Source: GBS-DC sp037442365 (GTDB lineage Bacteria; Armatimonadota; Fimbriimonadia; Fimbriimonadales; GBS-DC). From it: a stretch of 64,000 nt of DNA. Made by a program: the position numbers and the translations under genes. Position 1 is the stretch's first letter. Each line of letters starts with the position of its first letter. The notes under the pieces were generated by a model, which did not search any database, was not told the DNA's origin, and saw only the letters and a list, made by a program, of their open reading frames with translations. Below are positions 8,613 to 17,123 of the stretch, one piece after another. The stretch spans positions 1 to 64,000 of the forward strand of contig JBBIQK010000001.1 in assembly GCA_037442365.1 (NCBI GenBank), in the 5' to 3' direction.

Positions 8613-9995
8613 AACCAGCTCAAGCGCAGGTTTTACGAGAAGACCCTGAGCGCGTTCTGCGCCGCCGCCGCGCACGAGGTCGCGCTGCATCAGATGCTGC
8701 ACGCATACGGCGACTCGATGCGCGCGTTTCTGAAAACCCTCGACGCCGACCGCTATCGCGCCGAGCTACCTGTGTGGGAGTGCCTGCCGTTCGAGGCGCG
8801 CTGCGCGTTTTGCCGCAGACGCGCAGCGACGACGCTCCTGTGGACGCCCGAGGGAGCGCCGCCGCCCATATGCCCCGTGTGCATCGCCAAGCGCGACAAG
8901 GGAGACGCTGACGAGCGACGCAAAGCAGGTGAAAAACTCTTGCACGATGCGGGTGTCGTCGGCTGGCAGAGCCTGCTCAAGCAACCAACAAAAGCCTTTT
9001 CGGGCGGTCTGAACGAGCTGGTTCCCAACACGGGCGAATCCGAACAGAAAAAGCAAATTGCCTTCATCTACGGCGACGGGAGCAACTTCGGGCAGATTAC
9101 GAAAAACCTCACCTCGCTGGCGCTGAGCCTGCAGTGGACGCGCCGCGCGGAGCTGGTCACCCGCGCCGCCGTCGCACTCGCCGTCAGCCGCAGCATAGAG
9201 ACTGCGCTCACCGAGAACACAACGCTCCAGCGCATGCCCTTCGAGGCGCTGGTGATTGGCGGCGACGACTTCAGCCTGTTCACATGGAGCCGTCTGGCGC
9301 TGCGATTCTGCGAGCAGTTCGTGCGCCTGACCGATCTGGAGTTCGAAAAAGGCGACAGCAAGCAGTGTATCGTCGGCGACACGCCCATCTGTTTCGGCGT
9401 CGGTTGCCTGATTAGCGACGAGAAGGCGCCCGTGTACCGCGTGGTGGAGTTCACCGAGAGCCGCCTGCTCAAGTTCGCCAAACGCGGCGTCAAAGCGCAC
9501 AACCGCGGCGCCATCGCCTTTCTGTTCACCACCAACGCCGACCAGATTCCGGGCGACTACAACGACCACCTGTGTCGCAACTACCGACGCGAGGCGCGCA
9601 CGGGCAAAGACGCCTCAAGGAGCGTCCCCGTCTACCTCACCATGCAGCCGATGACCGCCGCGGAGCTGGACGCCTTCCTGCAATGCGCCCAGCAGATTAT
9701 CGAGCACGGTCAGCTGGGCAGCCTGCAACGCCTCGCCGAGCCGTTTGTGCGCCAGCCGCTCTCCGCCGCGCTACTGCACTTTGCCTATCAGCAGGCGCGC
9801 GCACAGAACGCGGAAGACCGCGCCGCGTTCTTCGATAACCTGCTCAAGCTCCGCGCGTCGAATGGGCAGGGCGCAACGGCGCAACTGTTTCCCATTCAGC
9901 GTTTTCCCCGTATCACTGTGGACAGCGCCAGGCCTGAACACAACTACTTCGCGCCGATTCTGGACCTGCTGGAAATCACCAAAAGTTTGCGTTAG
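8610..9995 (+). CDS. cas10: Cas10 C-terminal part with zinc finger and GGDD palm
   Basis: A 461-residue continuation of Cas10. It begins with the helix that should complete palm 1 (VNQLKRRFYEKT). A four-cysteine zinc site follows (C65/C68 and C88/C91, counted from the GTG), then palm 2 with GGDD at residues 217-220, and a helical C-terminal domain. In this family the GGDD palm synthesises cyclic oligoadenylates after target-RNA binding. The intact GGDD argues that the half has not been decaying for long. The frame is contiguous with the upstream half, apart from the single TGA. It is followed nine bases later by the first RAMP gene of the operon. Confidence 0.85.
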   Translation: MNQLKRRFYEKTLSAFCAAAAHEVALHQMLHAYGDSMRAFLKTLDADRYRAELPVWECLPFEARCAFCRRRAATTLLWTPEGAPPPICPVCIAKRDKGDADERRKAGEKLLHDAGVVGWQSLLKQPTKAFSGGLNELVPNTGESEQKKQIAFIYGDGSNFGQITKNLTSLALSLQWTRRAELVTRAAVALAVSRSIETALTENTTLQRMPFEALVIGGDDFSLFTWSRLALRFCEQFVRLTDLEFEKGDSKQCIVGDTPICFGVGCLISDEKAPVYRVVEFTESRLLKFAKRGVKAHNRGAIAFLFTTNADQIPGDYNDHLCRNYRREARTGKDASRSVPVYLTMQPMTAAELDAFLQCAQQIIEHGQLGSLQRLAEPFVRQPLSAALLHFAYQQARAQNAEDRAAFFDNLLKLRASNGQGATAQLFPIQRFPRITVDSARPEHNYFAPILDLLEITKSLR

Positions 9996-10004
9996 GAGGC
10001 TGGG

Positions 10005-10727
10005 ATGCTCTATCCGTTTGAAATGGAAGTGGAAGTCGTTTTGCAGAGCGACCTGCACATTTCGGGTGTGGGACGCTCAGTGGCGTTGATCGACCGTTGT
10101 ATCGAGCGGGATGTGCAGGGGCGTCCGCTGATACCGTCTACTTCGTTCAAGGGACGCACACGCGCCCACTATGAGCGACTGCTCGCCGCGCTGGGGTATG
10201 ACCTCAGGGGCTGCCAGCCGCCCAACCCCGCCACGATGTGCAACGACCCGAACGACCTCTGCCCCGCCTGTGCGCTGTTCGGCGCGCCCGTCCAGCAGGG
10301 GCGCGTGGAGTTCACCGACCTCGCGCCCGCCGAAGCCGCCGAACCCACCACGCGCATCGGCGTGGGCGTCAATCGGAAACTGAATACCGTCGCGGAGGGG
10401 CGGCTCTTCTTCTACGAGGCGGCGCCCCAGCAGCTCAATCGCGACACAGACACGACTCGCGGCAAGTCTGACCAATATCACGAGAATCCCTGTACCGACC
10501 AGCAGCTCGATCGCTACGCAGGCACGATTCGCGGTTGGGCGACCGAGCAGGAGATTGCCTGCCTGATTGCCGCGCTGAAGCTCATCACCCACTTCGGTGG
10601 GCAAAAGGCGCGCGGGTTGGGACGCGCCACAGTCTGCGTGCAGACGCTCCACCTGCGCAAAGACGGCGCATGGCAACCTGTACCGCCCGACGACATGCTG
10701 ACCATGCTGCAGGAGGCGCAGCCATGA
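10005..10727 (+). CDS. Cas7/Csm3-like RAMP protein (type III-D)
   Basis: A 240-residue RAMP-superfamily subunit expected to form part of the crRNA-binding backbone. Visible features are the N-terminal strand ending HISG, the candidate cleavage aspartate D30 in ALIDRCIERD, and the RAMP motif PLIPSTSFKG. A zinc-type cluster (CPACALFG) is followed by the strand GRVEFTDL, and the C-terminal glycine loop is GGQKARGLGRA. In Csm3 the equivalent Asp cuts target RNA at 6-nt intervals. GGAGG lies upstream of the ATG. The stop overlaps the next start as ATGA. Confidence 0.85.
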   Translation: MLYPFEMEVEVVLQSDLHISGVGRSVALIDRCIERDVQGRPLIPSTSFKGRTRAHYERLLAALGYDLRGCQPPNPATMCNDPNDLCPACALFGAPVQQGRVEFTDLAPAEAAEPTTRIGVGVNRKLNTVAEGRLFFYEAAPQQLNRDTDTTRGKSDQYHENPCTDQQLDRYAGTIRGWATEQEIACLIAALKLITHFGGQKARGLGRATVCVQTLHLRKDGAWQPVPPDDMLTMLQEAQP

Positions 10728-11914
10728 AGCGCGCGATGGTGTCTCTGGAAGCGCAGTCGCCGATTGCCGTCGGCGAGTGGATGTCCTCGCGCAGCAATGT
10801 GCGCGAGAGCATGAGCTACATCCCTGGCGGCGTGCTGCGCGGCGCGCTCGCGCAAGCCGTGCTGGAGCAACTCGGCATGCATCGCTCCAGCCGACGCATG
10901 CTCGGCGCAGGCGACCCGAAGCTCCAGCAGGCGTTCGACACCTGCTTCGGCAAAGACGGCGCGCAGTTCGGGTTCTTGATGCCCTTCGCGGAGCGGGACT
11001 GGATCCCCGCCCCAGCGACCGCGCTGTTCAACAAGCAACGCGACCTGTATCTCTACGACACACTGTTTGCCCTGCTGCGCAATACGAAATACGAGATGGA
11101 GTGCCCCCGAACGGGCGAGCGTCTGGAGCGGGGACGGGGCTGGCTCGTCCCTAAAAACAGCGAATGGCGCAAGGAGACGCCGCCTGCGCCGCGCGCCTTC
11201 GTGCGGGTGGGGCTGAATCGGAAACTGGAGGCGGCGCAGGAAGGCGCGCTCTACACACTGGAGGCGATAGACCCCACGAACGCTCAGGGCGCGCCTGCCG
11301 TCTTTCAGGGCGCGGTCGTCTTTCCCGACGACGCCTGCGAGAGGGCATTCAATACGATTCTGGACGCGCTACGCTGGCGCGACGGCGCGGTACGACTGCG
11401 AATCGGCTCGGCGCGCACGCGCGGCTTCGGCGAGGTCGTGCTGACCACCCTCGCGCCCGAAGAGCAGTCCACCCGCACTGTCGACCTGCAGGGATTCAGC
11501 GACAGAGCAGGCAAGCCCGTGTTCACCCTGCTCGCGCGCACGCCCGTGCTGGTTCACAACGCCAGCGGCGCGCCCGCGCAGACCCTCTCGCCCGAACTGC
11601 TGCGCGAGTACCTGCCCGGATTGCCCGACTCGGTGCGCCTGCTGCCCGAAGCGACTCGCATCGAGCGCGTGCAGGTGAGCGGCTGGTCGGGCGCGTGGGG
11701 CTTGCCCAAACCCGTGCAGCAGGCGTTTGCACCCGGCAGCGTGTTCACCTACGAGTACGCCCAGAACGAGCGGGACGCTTTGCAGGCGTGGCTCCAGCAA
11801 CTCAACACGCACGGCATCGGCGAGCGGATTGCTGAAGGCTACGGGCAACTGGTCGCCTGCAGCCGTTATCATCTGGACAACGACATTACCCAACACTCAG
11901 GAGGTGCGCAATGA
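10724..11914 (+). CDS. csx10: Csx10, Cas5-like RAMP of type III-D
   Basis: A 396-residue RAMP protein. The N-terminal block SYIPGGVLRGALA is the RAMP motif, and the C-terminal VSGWSGAWGLPKP, then FAPGSVFTYEY, is the signature I associate with Csx10, the subunit replacing Csm4/Cmr3 in subtype III-D. It should cap the 5' handle of the crRNA and contact Cas10. The ATG at 10724 overlaps the preceding stop by four bases and has AGGAGG upstream; a longer in-frame extension back to 10535 lies inside the previous gene and is rejected. This gene is the main reason for the III-D assignment. Confidence 0.8.
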   Translation: MKRAMVSLEAQSPIAVGEWMSSRSNVRESMSYIPGGVLRGALAQAVLEQLGMHRSSRRMLGAGDPKLQQAFDTCFGKDGAQFGFLMPFAERDWIPAPATALFNKQRDLYLYDTLFALLRNTKYEMECPRTGERLERGRGWLVPKNSEWRKETPPAPRAFVRVGLNRKLEAAQEGALYTLEAIDPTNAQGAPAVFQGAVVFPDDACERAFNTILDALRWRDGAVRLRIGSARTRGFGEVVLTTLAPEEQSTRTVDLQGFSDRAGKPVFTLLARTPVLVHNASGAPAQTLSPELLREYLPGLPDSVRLLPEATRIERVQVSGWSGAWGLPKPVQQAFAPGSVFTYEYAQNERDALQAWLQQLNTHGIGERIAEGYGQLVACSRYHLDNDITQHSGGAQ

Positions 11915-12300
11915 ATCGCGAAGCAATCACTGATGAACTGGTGCGCAAAGCAGAGGAGATTGTAGCCGACTGCTTTGCGCAGGCGTCGCTCTCTGCCAGC
12001 TCGACAGGTCGCACGCAGGTCTCCAACGCCATCGACGCGATTAACCAGTCGCGTTCCGTGACAGTGTTCTGCAACTGGCTGCGCTATCAGATGGCGCGCG
12101 AAGATTTCTGGCGGACAGCGGGCAAAAACGGCGCGTTCGGCAAACAAATCTACGACTACGCACAGCATCTGCACGAGAAATATCCCCAGGATGCCGCCGC
12201 GCATCTCACCAACTTTCTCGGCTTCGTGCGCCGCACGCTGGTCGCGCTGCGCTTTCTGGATCAGATTCCCGCACAGTTTCGGGAGGTGAGCGCCAGATGA
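11911..12300 (+). CDS. Type III small subunit (Csm2/Cas11-like)
   Basis: A 129-residue, wholly helical protein. Its length, its position between Csx10 and Cas7, and the pattern TQVSNAIDAINQS, RYQMAREDFWR, FGKQIYDYAQ and LGFVRRTLVALRFLD fit the Cas11-type small subunit. In type III complexes that subunit lines the belly and stabilises the crRNA-target duplex. Sequence identity within this family is always low, so the call rests on size, helicity and context. It overlaps both neighbours by ATGA, implying tight translational coupling. Confidence 0.7.
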   Translation: MNREAITDELVRKAEEIVADCFAQASLSASSTGRTQVSNAIDAINQSRSVTVFCNWLRYQMAREDFWRTAGKNGAFGKQIYDYAQHLHEKYPQDAAAHLTNFLGFVRRTLVALRFLDQIPAQFREVSAR

Positions 12301-13079
12301 TGTGGGACACTTTTGAGAACCGTCTGCGCATCACGGGCGAGCTGGTCAGCCAGACAGGCGTGCGCGTGGGGATGAGCGCGGAGAGCGCGATGCCCACCGC
12401 AACGGACCTGCCTGTTATCAAAGACTCGCAGGGACGCCCGTTCATTCCGGGTTCCAGCCTGCGCGGGGCGGTGCGGGCGCATGTGGAGCGCATCGTGCGG
12501 GCATTCGAGCCAGGCGTGGGCAGCGGGAAAGGCGCATCGAATCCCGTGAAACCCAGCGAATGGGCAATACCGCCCGAACGCAGGCGGCAACTGGCGAATG
12601 GGAATACCTACGAGCGCGAGGTTTTCGAAGAGTCGTGCCGCATCGAGCGCGTGTTTGGCTCGCCATGGCTTGCCTCGCGTGTGCGCTTTACCGACCTGCC
12701 GCTGCTCACAGAAGGCGTGGAGCCTGAGCTGCGCGATAGCGTTGCCATCGATCGCGAGAAGGAGAGTGTCGCCAACAAGTACGACTTCGAAGCAATGCCC
12801 GCCGGAGTGCGTTTCGGGTTCGAAATCATCGCCGAGAACCTCAACGATGTGGAACTGGGGCTACTGCTGCTGGGCATACGCGAGCTGGAAAACGGCGCGA
12901 TACGCATCGGCGGCTTCAAGGGGCGCGGGCTGGGCGTCGTCAAACTCGAAAACGCACGCTACGAATGGGTAGACAAAATGAACCTGCTGAACTACCTGAA
13001 GCAGGGGCAAGCCGCGCCTGTCGACGCCGCGTGGATTAACGCGCGACTCGAACAGCTCTTTCAGCAGATGGGAGGCTAA
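12297..13079 (+). CDS. Cas7/Csm3-like RAMP protein
   Basis: A 260-residue backbone subunit. It closely follows the Csm3 plan: TATDLPVIKD places D37 at the position of the Csm3 catalytic aspartate, then PFIPGSSLRGAVRAH, a VFGSPWLASRVRFTDL strand and the C-terminal loop GGFKGRGLG. Predicted to bind crRNA and cleave target RNA between flipped-out bases. The usual Cys cluster before the LFG-like strand is reduced to a single Cys here. ATGA overlap upstream; two-base gap to the next RAMP. Confidence 0.85.
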   Translation: MMWDTFENRLRITGELVSQTGVRVGMSAESAMPTATDLPVIKDSQGRPFIPGSSLRGAVRAHVERIVRAFEPGVGSGKGASNPVKPSEWAIPPERRRQLANGNTYEREVFEESCRIERVFGSPWLASRVRFTDLPLLTEGVEPELRDSVAIDREKESVANKYDFEAMPAGVRFGFEIIAENLNDVELGLLLLGIRELENGAIRIGGFKGRGLGVVKLENARYEWVDKMNLLNYLKQGQAAPVDAAWINARLEQLFQQMGG

Positions 13080-13081
13080 CC

Positions 13082-13981
13082 ATGCACGGACGACTCTACA
13101 ACGAACTGTCGCTTGAGGTGGCGATTCTGCCCCAGACGCCGCTGCTGATTAAATCGGGGCAGAAGGCGAGCATCGACCCCGCGCTGCCCGATATGCAGTT
13201 TGTGCGCACGCGACGACGCACACCCGACGGCGCGGTGAACGAAGTGGTCTACATCCCCGGTTCCAGCCTGCGCGGGGTCGTGCGCGCACACGCCGAACGG
13301 CTCCTGCGCACAGTAGACGAGCGGCATGCGTGCTATGTCGAAGCGAAAAAGTTTTGCCTGCGCCAGAAGGGACTGAAAGAGGACAAGGAGGCTGCGGATC
13401 GGCTGTACCGCGAGTCGTGCCATGCGTGCCGTCTGTTTGGCAACACGGGCATAGCCTCGCGCGTGCAGATGAGCGACCTGTACCCGCCGCACGCGCCGCT
13501 CAGCGAATCGCGTTTCGGCGTCGCCATCGACCGCATCACAGGCGCTGTCGCAGTGGGACCGTTCGACCTCGAAGTGGTCACCGACGGGCGTTTTGAGGGG
13601 CGGATTGTGCTGCGCAACTTCACGGTGGGGCAGGTGGGTTTGCTGGGCGCGGCGCTGCTGGACATCGCCGATGGGCTGGTCGCGCTGGGGCACGCCAAAT
13701 CGCGCGGGCTGGGGCGCGTATGTATCGAGTTCACCCGCGCCGAGTTCCGCCAGTGCAACAGTCAGGATAACCAGCTGCTGGGTGTCGGCGCGCTCGCGCC
13801 CGACGATATACGCCAGCGCTACGCGCTACCCGATAACGACACGCTTGCGCTGGAGGGATTCCAGCCCGTGCGTCGCGACTCGCTCTACTATCAGGCGCAG
13901 AGCAACGAAAACGCCCAGATTCGCCAGTGGCTCGAAGCCGCCGCGCCCCGCTGGGTCGAGGAGGTGCAGCGTGCAGGGTAA
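13082..13981 (+). CDS. Cas7/Csm3-like RAMP protein
   Basis: A 299-residue paralogue of the preceding subunit. The region PALPDMQFVRTRR places D37 at the candidate catalytic site, followed by VYIPGSSLRGVVRAH. A Cys cluster (CHACRLFG) comes next, then ASRVQMSDLYPP and the glycine loop AKSRGLGRV. A C-terminal extension of ~50 residues is not shared with the paralogue. It likely occupies a distinct backbone position. The last 11 bases overlap the next gene. Confidence 0.85.
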   Translation: MHGRLYNELSLEVAILPQTPLLIKSGQKASIDPALPDMQFVRTRRRTPDGAVNEVVYIPGSSLRGVVRAHAERLLRTVDERHACYVEAKKFCLRQKGLKEDKEAADRLYRESCHACRLFGNTGIASRVQMSDLYPPHAPLSESRFGVAIDRITGAVAVGPFDLEVVTDGRFEGRIVLRNFTVGQVGLLGAALLDIADGLVALGHAKSRGLGRVCIEFTRAEFRQCNSQDNQLLGVGALAPDDIRQRYALPDNDTLALEGFQPVRRDSLYYQAQSNENAQIRQWLEAAAPRWVEEVQRAG

Positions 13982-14492
13982 GGTGTACCGCTACACAGGC
14001 GCGGAAACGAACCCGCTCGCGCTCTGGCGAAGCCTCAATCTCCCAGACGAGGCATGGTGGTACGGCTGGAGCGAGACGGCGATGTACCTGCCCAACCGTC
14101 TGGGAGGCGACCTGCCCGACGCCGATTGGGAGTGGCTGAGCCTGTTTTGCGAACAGGCGGAGCTGCGCTTGCTCGCGCGCGGGGGGAAACCCGTCCTGCT
14201 ACTGCTCACAGAATCGGCAACACCCTCGGACGAATGGCATTCCTGCGGCGAGTACGCGACCGATGAGGCAACGCACCTGCTGCTGGGCGACCCGCCCAGA
14301 AGCGCAGAAGGCGAGACAACCGCCCTTGCCGATATCGCCTACCCCAGCGTGTTCGACTACGGGGTCTCGCTTGCACCAAGCGGCGAAGCCACTCGCAAGG
14401 TTGTCGCCCGCACGCGCCACTACTACGACTCCCTGAAACGCCTGTGCTACAGTCGCTACATTAGCATCGACATGGAGGAGTTTTCGCGATGA
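13971..14492 (+). CDS. Csx19-like protein of the type III-D operon
   Basis: A 173-residue protein starting at GTG 13971, inside the end of the preceding RAMP gene. The frame continues further upstream, but that part is a shadow of the RAMP. Size, position between RAMPs and patterns such as WWYGWSETAMYLP and FCEQAELRLLARG resemble Csx19, a subtype III-D-specific protein of unknown role. I cannot confirm the family without a profile search. Its stop overlaps the next ATG by four bases. Confidence 0.5.
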   Translation: MQGKVYRYTGAETNPLALWRSLNLPDEAWWYGWSETAMYLPNRLGGDLPDADWEWLSLFCEQAELRLLARGGKPVLLLLTESATPSDEWHSCGEYATDEATHLLLGDPPRSAEGETTALADIAYPSVFDYGVSLAPSGEATRKVVARTRHYYDSLKRLCYSRYISIDMEEFSR

Positions 14493-15487
14493 ACGGAGAA
14501 AAGCCTTACGATTTTGTGCCGTTTCCGAACAAACAGCCCGCACGTGAGGCGGGCGTCGGGCAGGATTGCCTGAAAGCGAATCGGCTGAGCGGCGTACTTG
14601 AATTGACCCTCGAAACGCTCACGCCTGTGCATGTCGGCTCAGGCTACAGCGACTTCGTGACAGCGGGCAATCAGGAGTATCTCGCCGCGCTGCAGGCGTC
14701 CAAGCGCGTCGTTGAAGAGAACACACTCCGCAGGCGCTACCTCATTCCAGGCTCCTCGCTCAAAGGGGCTGTGCGCAGCATCGTGGAGGCGATTTCGCGC
14801 TCCTGTGTCCGCGTGACTCAGGGCAAACACCGCCCGTACATCCCGCAAGGATATGGCAGCTGCCTTAATGCGAACAGGTTGTGCATCGCCTGCCGCCTGT
14901 TCGGTGCGCAGGACTATCAGGGGCATCTGCAGTTTGAGGACGCCGTCGCGCCGAAAGGCTCACTGGTGCTGCTGGGCACGCCATTGCTCTGGTCGCCTGC
15001 ACGGGGCGCGCGCACGCTCCCGCCGCGCTACCTCGACGATCGGCAGGCGCGAGGACGCAAGTTCTACTCCCATGCGCGCAACCCGCAGGGCGTCGACCCG
15101 CGCACATGCATCAAATCGGGTACGCTGTTGCCCCTGCGGATTCAGTTCACGAACCTCACCGCCGCCGAGCTGGGGCTGCTGCTCACCGCGCTGGGACTGC
15201 ACCCGGAGCATCCCTTCCCCATCAAGCTGGGCGGCGGCAAGCCCGTGGGGCTGGGCAGCGTGCGCGTGAAACTGGAAGCCGTCGCCCTGCACAGCGGCGC
15301 AGCCGCCGTCAAAAACACGGGCAGAATGGGACAACCACCCCGCCTCACGGGTACAGCGCTTGAAAACGCGCTCAGAGAGTGGTTTCAGGCAGCTCACACG
15401 CTGATAGAACCCGACGCGCTGGGCGAGATCGAGGCGATTCTCGACGAAGCAGGGCTGAACGAAACCGCCCCTGCCGACCCCTACTGA
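14489..15487 (+). CDS. RAMP protein of the YDFVPFP type (type III-D)
   Basis: A 332-residue RAMP. The opening KPYDFVPFPN is typical of a RAMP family found in III-D loci (TIGR03986-like). It is followed by TLTPVHVGSG, YLIPGSSLKGAVRSI, a Cys cluster (CIACRLFG), the strand GHLQFEDA and the C-terminal loop GGGKPVGLGSV. Unlike the other three Cas7-like proteins, no clear catalytic Asp precedes the IPGSSLKG motif. It may therefore be a non-cutting end subunit, comparable to Csm5. This is inference from motif layout. Confidence 0.75.
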   Translation: MNGEKPYDFVPFPNKQPAREAGVGQDCLKANRLSGVLELTLETLTPVHVGSGYSDFVTAGNQEYLAALQASKRVVEENTLRRRYLIPGSSLKGAVRSIVEAISRSCVRVTQGKHRPYIPQGYGSCLNANRLCIACRLFGAQDYQGHLQFEDAVAPKGSLVLLGTPLLWSPARGARTLPPRYLDDRQARGRKFYSHARNPQGVDPRTCIKSGTLLPLRIQFTNLTAAELGLLLTALGLHPEHPFPIKLGGGKPVGLGSVRVKLEAVALHSGAAAVKNTGRMGQPPRLTGTALENALREWFQAAHTLIEPDALGEIEAILDEAGLNETAPADPY

Positions 15488-15499
15488 CAGGAGGACGCT

Positions 15500-15811
15500 A
15501 TGAACTGGGACGCGATTATGGAGGCAGCGAGAAAGCTTGAGAACCTGCTCCGCCGCGCCGAAGTCGACCTCAACGAGGCGGAAAAGGCTATCGGCTACTA
15601 CCTGTTCAAAGACTGCGACGAAGCGGCGATGAAAAAGTATCTCGAGACGATGGCGAACAACCCGCCCCCACGCAGCAAGCGCACGCAGGGCTACTATCGC
15701 GAACTCTATCGCATCTGGCAACAGTGGAGTCCCCAGTGCGGGCTGACAGGGAGAGACAAAGCGCGCGCGTGGGGTTGGGGGGTGCGTATGGTAAGAGGAA
15801 TCAAGATTTAG
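15500..15811 (+). CDS. Small helical protein of the CRISPR operon, unassigned
   Basis: A 103-residue charged protein, mostly alpha-helical by eye, with the pattern LRRAEVDLNEAEKAIGYYL near the N-terminus and TQGYYRELYRIWQQW near the C-terminus. It is preceded by GGAGG and follows the last RAMP by 12 bases, so it belongs to the operon. It could be a second small subunit or an accessory factor. I do not recognise a family. Base composition is like the rest of the operon, in contrast to the next gene. Confidence 0.65.
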   Translation: MNWDAIMEAARKLENLLRRAEVDLNEAEKAIGYYLFKDCDEAAMKKYLETMANNPPPRSKRTQGYYRELYRIWQQWSPQCGLTGRDKARAWGWGVRMVRGIKI

Positions 15812-15827
15812 CAGGGGGTGAGCAATC

Positions 15828-17123
15828 ATGTCCCGTGAGAAAAAGCAAGTACCGCTGGAAGTAATGCATCGCTTGTACCTGACACAGTGGCTGGACAGTT
15901 TGAGGGAACAAGGGTCTGGAGATCGCGCGCTGCAACGACTACGAGAACACTTTTACTCTGGAGAGTTCGAGGGATATGAAGAAACTGCTTTGTTCGAGAT
16001 TGGATACGAGGATCTGCTCGAAGAGGTACTTCGAGGACAAAATTTTAAGGATTACTTATCGCGTCTATTAGAGGGGCAACTTCAAATCACTCCAGAAATA
16101 CTCGGTATCACGGTAGGAAGAAAGACCTACGATATAAACGACTTAGAAGGCGCATGGGATAGGATTAAGCGGTTGTGCCTGAAAGCCTTCGGATCTGACG
16201 GTTTCTTGCCCGCTACATCCACAGCAGAATTACTCGACCGATTGAAGAGTAAGGTTGAGCAGCTCGGGCGATCAAGAAACCTCGATAGCATGGTAGACAT
16301 CATGAGAGCTGTCCGCGGTTCTCTCGAAGAGGTGTTCAAGTTTGTTGCGGATTTTCTCAGTAGCTTGAAATTAGTTTCTCCAAGAAGCGAACGAGAACCT
16401 CTTGCCAAGACTGTCGGTAGGATGGTAGGCGCAGAACTTGAGAGGATAGACCCAAGCTTTGGTAGGCATCAAGCATTGCGAGAATTTGTGGGCATCTTAC
16501 AAAGCAGCATATCGGAGCAGGTTAGTAAAGAACTTGAAAACAACTGTTCTCCAGAGTCTCTACAAGAAATAAATAAGTATATTTCCAGATCGGATGGGAA
16601 ACCTCTTGTTGTCCATGTCTTGCGAGAAATAGGTAATGTCGCTATGCACGGTAACCTCACCATTGATCTTGGAAGAATATATGCAAGTTTACTTGATGAT
16701 TTTATTAGAAGCATAGAAAGTATTTTTCCAGAAATTGCAATCCGAACGAAAATGGAGGTACGAGCTCCTGGCATTTACTCGATTGGTCTATGCTCAAGGC
16801 GATGGCACAAAACTTTCATGTACAGAAGTGACTGCATCTGGTCGTACTACAAGCCGCTTCCAGAGAAAGCATTAGCAATTGCCGATACCAGCGATGAAAA
16901 AACCTATCAACTTATCGAATGTTTTGTTTTTCCCCAAGAGACAGCTCTACAGCGTCGCCCTGAAGCCCCTCCGCTTATTTGTGAGAGACGAGTCCTTGGG
17001 TTTGATTGGAAATCTATCGCGGATAGATTAAAAAATGAACATAAAACAGAACACGAAAATTTCACAGTTGAATTTTCCGTAGGTACCGATAGCTCAATCG
17101 CAGAAGCAGCCGCAGACTCGTAG
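15828..17123 (+). CDS. AT-rich protein at the end of the CRISPR operon, possible HEPN-like domain
   Basis: A 431-residue protein of unknown function, preceded by a GGGGGTGAGC ribosome site 17 bases after the previous gene. Two sampled 60-base lines (16321 and 16561) are 40% and 35% GC, far below the cas genes, so its codon use is foreign to its neighbours. The N-terminal ~250 residues are charged and helical. Residues 263-275 read HVLREIGNVAMHG, which resembles the R...GN..aH signature of DUF4145/HEPN-type RNases, although the Arg-His spacing (seven residues) is longer than the classical R-x4-6-H. The C-terminal ~120 residues look alpha/beta and contain several cysteines. No CARF domain is apparent. 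It may be an acquired effector or an unrelated passenger. Confidence 0.75.
   Translation: MSREKKQVPLEVMHRLYLTQWLDSLREQGSGDRALQRLREHFYSGEFEGYEETALFEIGYEDLLEEVLRGQNFKDYLSRLLEGQLQITPEILGITVGRKTYDINDLEGAWDRIKRLCLKAFGSDGFLPATSTAELLDRLKSKVEQLGRSRNLDSMVDIMRAVRGSLEEVFKFVADFLSSLKLVSPRSEREPLAKTVGRMVGAELERIDPSFGRHQALREFVGILQSSISEQVSKELENNCSPESLQEINKYISRSDGKPLVVHVLREIGNVAMHGNLTIDLGRIYASLLDDFIRSIESIFPEIAIRTKMEVRAPGIYSIGLCSRRWHKTFMYRSDCIWSYYKPLPEKALAIADTSDEKTYQLIECFVFPQETALQRRPEAPPLICERRVLGFDWKSIADRLKNEHKTEHENFTVEFSVGTDSSIAEAAADS

Noticed and set aside
10535..10723. Extended start for Csx10
   Set aside because: The extension overlaps the preceding RAMP gene and precedes an ATG with AGGAGG and an ATGA stop-start overlap.
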